Of a stretch of DNA of 49,109 nt, positions 44,121 through 49,109 are shown piece by piece (position 1 is the stretch's first letter; every line of letters starts with the position of its first letter). The DNA is from an uncultured Lachnospiraceae bacterium. GTDB lineage: Bacteria > Bacillota > Clostridia > Lachnospirales > Lachnospiraceae. The notes below the pieces were generated by a model. It worked only from the letters and a program-made list of their open reading frames with translations. It did no database searches and had not been told where the DNA came from. Made by a program: the position numbers and the translations under genes. The DNA is taken from positions 1 to 49,109 of the forward strand of contig CANRAZ010000011.1 of the NCBI GenBank assembly GCA_947628705.1, in the 5' to 3' direction.

Positions 44121-45980
44121 TTATTCAAACACATTTTCAAACATTATGTTCATGTCCACACGGCCGTCGATCCCGGCCACCTTCCCGTCGCTGCTGTACT
44201 GCCATATTGCAAAATCGTAAGGTACAAGCGGCGTGTCGCCGTAATAGGCATACCATATATCATAATCCGCAAGCTCGTCAAGGTTTATGCCCATATACAT
44301 CCATCTTGTGTTGACATAAACCATAGGCCTATAGCCAGCCTCTTTGACAGTCCTGCAAAAAGCCTCCGCAATGCTTGTGCGCAGCTCGCGGCTTATCAGA
44401 TTGCCTCTTGCATTCTCCGGCTCGTCATAATACTCCGTATCAAATACAATGGGCCCTTTTATGTCCATGTCCTTGATTTCGTCAAGTATGAACTTTGCCT
44501 CTTCAATTCCCTCGTCAACGGTAGTTGCCTGAGAGAAAATATATACTCCCACATCGATGCCTGCCTCTTTGGCGCCGGCGACATTGGCATCAAAGCACTC
44601 GTCCTTCACAATCGCCCCCTGTGAATAGCCCCTGTAAGCTATTCGCAAAAATGCGAATTTCACGCCCTGCTCCGCCGCCCTTTTCCAGTCGATCCCGCCC
44701 TGAAAATATGACACGTCTATTCCAAACTCAGAAGAAACGTTTCCGTTCTCATCAGCGTAGGATCTCACTCCCGAAGCGTCGTCGGAAAGCCTGCCGTAAT
44801 CGCGGTCTGAAAGAGGTACCTTTTTGTAAGGCTCAAGTGCGTAGTAGCCGCCGTTTTTTCCTGCTATGCTTACCTTCTCCGTAAGATATTCTTCCCTCGG
44901 CGTCAGGACCCTGTCGTTTCCGTAGTCCTCATAATCAGGCGAAACATAAGCCTCAAATTTCTGATAGCTCATGTCAAAGCCGACCGAAGTAAAGGTTATC
45001 GAAGCATTGTACTCTCCAATATAGGCCTTTTCTCCAAGGGAGACGTAAGCCCTGAGGTCAATGCTGTCTCCGTCAACCGTATAGGCAAAGCCGTCCTTTA
45101 TGGAAAGGACTCCGCTTCCGTTTTCCCTTGCGTCTATGTAAACCTCCTCCGGAACCTCAAAATCGTACCTGACCTTGCTTTGTGAGACCGAAACAAGCTT
45201 TGAGGTATCGTCGACACATTCCACTCCAAAGTAATACCTTACTGTCGGAGTCACCGTTATCTCGCCCGCCTTTGACATGCTGCTTACGTTGTAGAGCCTC
45301 ATTTCTCCCGGCATACCGTCTTCTTCATCAACAAACAGAAATCCGGTCGAGTCATCGGAAAAACTCACTATTTTCGGCAGAGAGCCGGATATGTCTTCAA
45401 AATCGCAGCTTTCCGAAATAACAAGCGTCTGCTCGCCCTTTCTTATCAAAGCCTTCATCGAGCTTTCCTGTTTTTCTTCGTCCGGGAATTCATTCTGGTA
45501 ACACAGTTCAACGCTTCCGCCTGAAACGTCTGAAGCAAGAACAAGATATTCGTAACCGTTTATACTTTTAACCGAAGCCTTAAAATGACCGTCATCATTA
45601 AAGGAAGCCGCCCTTTCACTCAGGTTTTCAACAAGTCTGTAAGATCTTTTGCTTTCGTCCTTTATGTTTGCCTTGTCGGAAAAAACCTCCTTGCTCTCAC
45701 CGCCTCTTTTAAAAAAAAGCACGGCGATAAAACCTGCCTCAACCGCAACAATAAACGCAAGGACAAAAATCGCAATTTTGCAGTTCCTTAGCTTTCTTTT
45801 CAGCCTGCGTTCCGTTAAATTTTTTTGAGCACCGTCGTCCGCCGCGGATTCAAAATACCGCCGTGTTTCCTCTTCCTGAGGATTTGCGGCTTCCGCCTGC
45901 CCTTTTGTCCCGTTGAAGCCCTCAGGATTTTTCTGTTTTTTTGAGCGTCTTAATTCTTTCTTCTCATACGTATTATTCAA
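44121..45980 (-). CDS. Membrane-anchored GH25 lysozyme with large unknown ectodomain
   Basis: 619 residues. A charged cytosolic N terminus (1-65) precedes one membrane helix (about 67-92). A beta-rich region of about 320 residues with no recognised family follows. The C-terminal 205 residues are a GH25 muramidase: FGIDVSYFQGGIDWKRA, FAFLRIAYRGYSQG, GVYIFSQA, the catalytic acids in VFDTEYYDE, and IWQYSSDGKVAGIDGRVDMN. It cleaves the beta-1,4 bond of peptidoglycan outside the membrane. The type II anchor suggests wall remodelling in the producing cell rather than a secreted or phage lysin. It faces tyrS divergently. Confidence 0.92.
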   Translation of the reverse strand: MNNTYEKKELRRSKKQKNPEGFNGTKGQAEAANPQEEETRRYFESAADDGAQKNLTERRLKRKLRNCKIAIFVLAFIVAVEAGFIAVLFFKRGGESKEVFSDKANIKDESKRSYRLVENLSERAASFNDDGHFKASVKSINGYEYLVLASDVSGGSVELCYQNEFPDEEKQESSMKALIRKGEQTLVISESCDFEDISGSLPKIVSFSDDSTGFLFVDEEDGMPGEMRLYNVSSMSKAGEITVTPTVRYYFGVECVDDTSKLVSVSQSKVRYDFEVPEEVYIDARENGSGVLSIKDGFAYTVDGDSIDLRAYVSLGEKAYIGEYNASITFTSVGFDMSYQKFEAYVSPDYEDYGNDRVLTPREEYLTEKVSIAGKNGGYYALEPYKKVPLSDRDYGRLSDDASGVRSYADENGNVSSEFGIDVSYFQGGIDWKRAAEQGVKFAFLRIAYRGYSQGAIVKDECFDANVAGAKEAGIDVGVYIFSQATTVDEGIEEAKFILDEIKDMDIKGPIVFDTEYYDEPENARGNLISRELRTSIAEAFCRTVKEAGYRPMVYVNTRWMYMGINLDELADYDIWYAYYGDTPLVPYDFAIWQYSSDGKVAGIDGRVDMNIMFENVFE

Positions 45981-46104
45981 AGCATCAGCTCCTTACTGTT
46001 CTTTTGCACGTTTTTTGTACAAATTACCGTCCGTAATCTCTCATATGTACAGGCGCTTTTAATGATAACACGAAACAAATTTCAATACAAGACGAAAACT
46101 GTTG

Positions 46105-46132
46105 TTGACAAATTCTTTAAAATGTGTAAAAT
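46105..46132 (+). promoter_or_regulatory. tyrS promoter
   Basis: TTGACA (46105-46110), a 16-base spacer and TAAAAT (46127-46132), preceded by TGTG as an extended element. It starts the T-box leader. The stretch 45981-46104 between the divergent genes holds nothing else clear. Confidence 0.75.
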
Positions 46133-46138
46133 AAACCT

Positions 46139-46492
46139 TAATTCAAAGGCTGTGACCGGAACAAGTAACAACAGAGGGAAAGCACAGAGAGCTGCCGGCC
46201 GGTGAGAGGCGCGCTTGGAATCTGTTGCGAATACATCCGTGAGCTGCACACCGAACCCCCGGCGGGGCAGTAGGCTGTGTCGGAGGGCAACCGTTACAGT
46301 GCCGGGGTATGTAAGCCGTTTCGGCGGCGGCGTAAAACCGCTCGCAGGATTTTTAAGTGTTCTTTGAACGGCAAAAAGCTTTAAATCTCTTAAGGCCTTA
46401 TGTACCTGATAAGGTGCGCGGCGTGAGCCGTGCATGAAAAAAGGTGGTAACACGGGGTAACTCGTCCTTTAGCTTTAAAGGGCGTTTTTTTT
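46139..46492 (+). ncRNA. Tyrosine T-box riboswitch leader
   Basis: The leader fills the gene-free stretch before tyrS. Candidate specifier UAC at 46232-46234 in GAATACA, with the usual GAA before and purine after. T-box bulge AGGTGGTAACACGG near 46442-46455. A terminator follows at once. Uncharged tRNA-Tyr should raise tyrS expression. The 5' end is inferred from the promoter. Confidence 0.94.
46463..46492 (+). terminator. Attenuator terminator of the tyrS T-box
   Basis: CGTCCTTTA pairs with TAAAGGGCG (one G-T pair) around a 4-base loop, followed by eight T. Confidence 0.92.
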
Positions 46493-46592
46493 CGTCCTTT
46501 CAGCAGGAAAGCGTGAAATTTTCACAATTATATCCCTGAAGGCGCGCCTTCACTGCAAAAATCATTAATACAAATTTTCAGAAAGGAATTGC

Positions 46593-47843
46593 GTGTACAC
46601 AGTGCATACGCAGGACAAAGACATGACACTTTATGAAGAGCTTCGCGAAAGAGGGCTGATTGCCCAAATAACTGACGAAGAAGTCGTTAAAGACCTGATC
46701 AACAACGGTAAAGCCACTTTTTACATCGGCTTTGACCCTACCGCAGACAGCCTCCATGTCGGACATTTTATGGCTCTCTGTCTTATGAAACGCCTCCAGA
46801 TGGCAGGCAACAAGCCGATTGCCCTTATAGGCGGCGCCACAGCCATGATCGGCGACCCAAGCGGCAAGAACGACATGCGTAAGATGATGACAAAGGAAAC
46901 CATCGAGCATAACGTGGAATGCTTCAAAAAGCAAATGTCCAGATTCATTGATTTTTCAGACGGAAAGGCGCTGTTGGTAAACAATGCCGACTGGCTGCTT
47001 GACCTTAACTACATCGACATATTAAGGGAAGTAGGCCCTCATTTTTCGGTAAACAGAATGCTCGCCGCCGAATGCTACAAGCAGCGCATGGAAAAAGGGC
47101 TTACCTTTCTTGAATTCAACTACATGATAATGCAGAGCTATGACTTCTACAAGCTGTTTACCGAATACGGCTGCAACCTGCAGTTCGGCGGCGATGACCA
47201 GTGGAGCAACATGCTCGGCGGAACTGAACTCATACGCCGGAAGCTCGGTAAGGACGCAAGCGCAATGACCATCACTCTCCTGCTCAATTCAGAAGGCAAA
47301 AAGATGGGCAAGACCGAAAAGGGAGCCGTGTGGCTCGACCCTGAAAAGACCTCTCCTTTTGAATTCTATCAGTACTGGAGAAACGTTGCAGACGCCGATG
47401 TACTCAAGTGCATACGCATGCTCACCTTCCTCCCTATCGAGGAAATCAAGCAAATGGAAGACTGGGAGGGCAGCCGCTTAAATACGGCAAAGGAAATTCT
47501 GGCATTCGAGCTTACCAAGCTTGTTCACGGCGAGGAGGAGGCCGCGAAGGCGCAGGAGTCCGCAAGAGCGCTCTTCGGAGCAGGCTCGTCCGACTCCGCT
47601 CCTGAATTTTTAATGAGCGAGGACGACTTTACCGACGGTGCAATCGACATTCTTACAATGCTTACCAAATCAGGACTTGCTCCGACGCGTTCAGAGGCAA
47701 GGCGTAACGTCGAACAGGGCGGAGTCTCCGTAAACGGCGAAAAGGTTTCCGACATAAAGGCAATGTTTGACAAATCCGCGTTCTCTGACGGGCTGCTCGT
47801 AAAAAGAGGCAAGAAGAATTTCAAAAAGCTTGTGATAAAATAA
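46593..47843 (+). CDS. tyrS: Tyrosyl-tRNA synthetase
   Basis: 416 residues; class I synthetase that charges tRNA-Tyr. The HIGH motif is HVGH in DPTADSLHVGHFMAL, the KMSKS motif is KMGKT, GGATAMIGDPSG and GGDDQWSNM are present, and an S4 RNA-binding domain closes the protein (TRSEARRNVEQGGVSVNGEKV). The GTG at 46593 has AAAGGA seven bases upstream; the first ATG at 46623 lacks a ribosome site, so the GTG is chosen. It is the only sizeable plus-strand gene, controlled by the T-box before it. Confidence 0.97.
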   Translation: MYTVHTQDKDMTLYEELRERGLIAQITDEEVVKDLINNGKATFYIGFDPTADSLHVGHFMALCLMKRLQMAGNKPIALIGGATAMIGDPSGKNDMRKMMTKETIEHNVECFKKQMSRFIDFSDGKALLVNNADWLLDLNYIDILREVGPHFSVNRMLAAECYKQRMEKGLTFLEFNYMIMQSYDFYKLFTEYGCNLQFGGDDQWSNMLGGTELIRRKLGKDASAMTITLLLNSEGKKMGKTEKGAVWLDPEKTSPFEFYQYWRNVADADVLKCIRMLTFLPIEEIKQMEDWEGSRLNTAKEILAFELTKLVHGEEEAAKAQESARALFGAGSSDSAPEFLMSEDDFTDGAIDILTMLTKSGLAPTRSEARRNVEQGGVSVNGEKVSDIKAMFDKSAFSDGLLVKRGKKNFKKLVIK

Positions 47844-47847
47844 AGCA

Positions 47848-47913
47848 CGCCGCAAAAGTCCGATCATAAGATCCAGACAACGCCGCAATAGTCCGATCGT
47901 AAAATTCAAATAA
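47848..47913. repeat. 33-bp imperfect tandem duplication after tyrS
   Basis: Two adjacent 33-base units (47848-47880 and 47881-47913) share 27 of 33 bases and start CGCCGCAA. They lie between the tyrS stop and the shared terminator. No function is evident. Confidence 0.75.
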
Positions 47914-47919
47914 GATCAA

Positions 47920-47955
47920 AAAAAACCTGCCGTGTCACTTTTACGGCAGGTTTTT
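47920..47955. terminator. Bidirectional terminator between tyrS and TetR gene
   Basis: CCTGCCGT (47926-47933) pairs with ACGGCAGG (47943-47950), flanked by an A-run and a T-run. It serves the converging tyrS (plus) and TetR (minus) genes. Confidence 0.92.
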
Positions 47956-47958
47956 ATG

Positions 47959-48582
47959 TTAAAAGTTTTTTTCTGTCCGCCGGTCTTGACAGGGCGCAGC
48001 TGCGTCCGGCAAGACGCATTTCATGCAAATTTCTATAATCTGCCCTATGGGGTCGGCACAGTCTCTTTCTATCCATTCCTTGACAACGGAAGTGATGCCG
48101 CCAAGATAAAAATGGACGATGTAGAGCTTCTCGTTTTCCGGAAAATTGAACCTGTCCAGCGCCGGAGAAAAAATGCCGTCAAACAGCTTGCGGAACGTGT
48201 GCTGCGTGCGAAATATTTCCTGATGCATAAGCACGACCTGATACAAACGCTTATTCTCCCTGACAAACTCAAAATACGGCCTCAGATATGCCGGAGAAAT
48301 GAAAATCATATCTTCAGGAGATTCAGACTCCAGACGTTTATTTACGTCCGTCAGCTCCGAGGTATATTTTTGAAAGCATTTGCTGTTTGTGTACTCCACG
48401 CACTCATTCAGCAAATCGGCAACCGTTTCATAGTGCAGATAAAAAGTGGAACGGTTGACGCCTGCCCTCTCGCATATTTCCTTCACAGTGATATATTCAA
48501 GATCCTTCTTTTCCAAACACTCAATCAGCGCCTCGTCCATTCGGGCGGCCGTCCTGAAATATTTGCTTTCCGTCCTGTTCAA
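47959..48582 (-). CDS. TetR-family transcriptional regulator
   Basis: 207 residues. An N-terminal helix-turn-helix of TetR type (ITVKEICERAGVNRSTFYLHYETVADLLNECVEY) is followed by an all-helical ligand domain of about 130 residues with an ending typical of the DhaS-like group. The start is a TTG at 48582 with GGAGG eight bases upstream; no suitable ATG lies nearer. It lies 33 bases downstream of a small membrane protein gene, which is its likely partner or target. The ligand is unknown. Confidence 0.88.
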   Translation of the reverse strand: MNRTESKYFRTAARMDEALIECLEKKDLEYITVKEICERAGVNRSTFYLHYETVADLLNECVEYTNSKCFQKYTSELTDVNKRLESESPEDMIFISPAYLRPYFEFVRENKRLYQVVLMHQEIFRTQHTFRKLFDGIFSPALDRFNFPENEKLYIVHFYLGGITSVVKEWIERDCADPIGQIIEICMKCVLPDAAAPCQDRRTEKNF

Positions 48583-48615
48583 CCGTTCAGCCTCCCCTCA
48601 CACCTTATTGCAAGC

Positions 48616-48975
48616 TCAGCTCTCTTCGCCTGCAATTTCCGTCGCGAGACGAATGATGTCGCCGGCATACTTGTCTTTGTTTTTCTGTAAGATCCGCTTA
48701 TAAATCGGATAATCCAGCGCCATTCCGACAAAACCGACAATTCCTACGGCTATCCCCAGCACCGTAAATACCGCCGTTCCTGCTCCGATAACGCCCATCG
48801 AAAGGCACATTCCCGTTCCGGCAATCAAAGAACATAGGATCCCAAAGGTGTAGGCAAAAATGTTGGCAGGCATTTTCGCCGCCCTGTCAAGCTTTCGGAG
48901 CGCCACAACCTTTGACGTGCTCTTTTTAGAGTATTCGTTGACAATAGCCTCAGCATAAATCTTATCCGTGTTCAT
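48616..48975 (-). CDS. Small two-helix membrane protein
   Basis: 119 residues. A charged N terminus (IYAEAIVNEYSKKSTSKVVALRKLDRAAKMP) is followed by two membrane segments (about 36-60 and 67-90) and a C-terminal helix (YKRILQKNKDKYAGDIIRLATEIAGE). I recall this as a conserved clostridial family beside TetR genes, often labelled dihydropteridine reductase without visible support; no enzyme motif is seen. The ATG has GGAGG seven bases upstream. Confidence 0.8.
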   Translation of the reverse strand: MNTDKIYAEAIVNEYSKKSTSKVVALRKLDRAAKMPANIFAYTFGILCSLIAGTGMCLSMGVIGAGTAVFTVLGIAVGIVGFVGMALDYPIYKRILQKNKDKYAGDIIRLATEIAGEES

Positions 48976-49007
48976 AGTTTTACTCCTCCGTTTGATTTTG
49001 TAGCTAC

Positions 49008-49013
49008 ATTATA
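49008..49013 (-). promoter_or_regulatory. -10 box for the membrane protein-TetR pair
   Basis: A perfect TATAAT on the minus strand with an upstream TG (TTGTTATAAT), an extended -10 element. No good -35 is visible. The rest of the window end (49014-49109) holds nothing I recognise. Confidence 0.55.
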
Positions 49014-49109
49014 ACAAGCGGATTATTTAAACTGCTTGAATGCCAAAGTAAATTCCAGTGACAAACGAAATTCCAGAATGCCAGAGAAAATGTGGGGTTC
49101 ATCCAACTT

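Noticed and set aside
47848-47913. CRISPR-like repeat
   Set aside because: Only two adjacent units without spacers and no cas genes.
47932-48690. A 252-codon open frame on the plus strand
   Set aside because: Antisense to the TetR gene and starting in the terminator; no protein-family features.

Overview
The window reads as a chromosomal segment of a Clostridia-class Firmicute (Bacillota). The signs are T-box riboswitches in front of trp and tyrS, sigma-A-type promoters with TTGACA boxes, a Cheo-type LexA operator, strong AGGAGG ribosome sites, a type III glutamine synthetase, a YesL/DUF624 protein and a TraX-like acyltransferase. I cannot name a genus. Nearly every gene is on the minus strand; only tyrS and its leader are on the plus strand. 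I see no rRNA, tRNA, IS element, prophage or CRISPR array.

Layout, from low to high coordinate; minus-strand genes are transcribed from right to left. (1) 174-7051 is a complete tryptophan operon, trpEGDCFBA, led by a tryptophan T-box (about 7095-7427). (2) 7470-9265 is a compact two-gene cassette: a radical SAM/SPASM maturase, then a small peptide with seven cysteines in a strict C-x3-C-x2 rhythm. It is a likely RiPP system and the best candidate for a little-described system here. (3) 9368-15917 is an envelope-oriented run: a PAP2 phosphatase, a GT2-GtrA glycosyltransferase, a phosphodiester-glycosidase-family protein, a large acidic membrane protein, and an unusual fusion of a NodB-type deacetylase with a pyridoxamine kinase. 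(4) 16020-22764 holds an ABC exporter, a TraX-like protein, a GH13 debranching-enzyme homologue that has lost all its catalytic acids, and an ABC-F ATPase with a damaged second Walker A. (5) 22938-31253 holds a lipoprotein, glutamine synthetase III, an MscS channel, glycogen branching enzyme with a histone-like basic tail, YesL, a patatin phospholipase and a small membrane protein. (6) 31459-36965 encodes two ABC half-exporters, each with an N-terminal sensor-like domain and a zinc ribbon, around a DUF1854 protein. (7) 37140-42913 encodes a LysA-like decarboxylase and topoisomerase IV (ParC/ParE). (8) 42914-43983 holds an SOS-type small gene with a double LexA-like box and an HD-domain phosphohydrolase. 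(9) 44121-45980 is a membrane-anchored GH25 lysozyme. (10) 46105-47843 is tyrS with a tyrosine T-box. (11) 47959-49013 holds a TetR regulator and a small membrane protein.

Tryptophan and tyrosine gene expression both appear to be controlled by tRNA charging. The trp promoter begins eight bases after the RiPP precursor stop codon, with no clear terminator between, so the cassette transcript may run into the trp leader. The glycogen genes are split: an intact branching enzyme and a catalytically dead debranching homologue. Starts were moved from the longest open frame wherever a ribosome site or promoter argued for it, and this is stated per gene. All functional calls come from motif reading; no database search was run.
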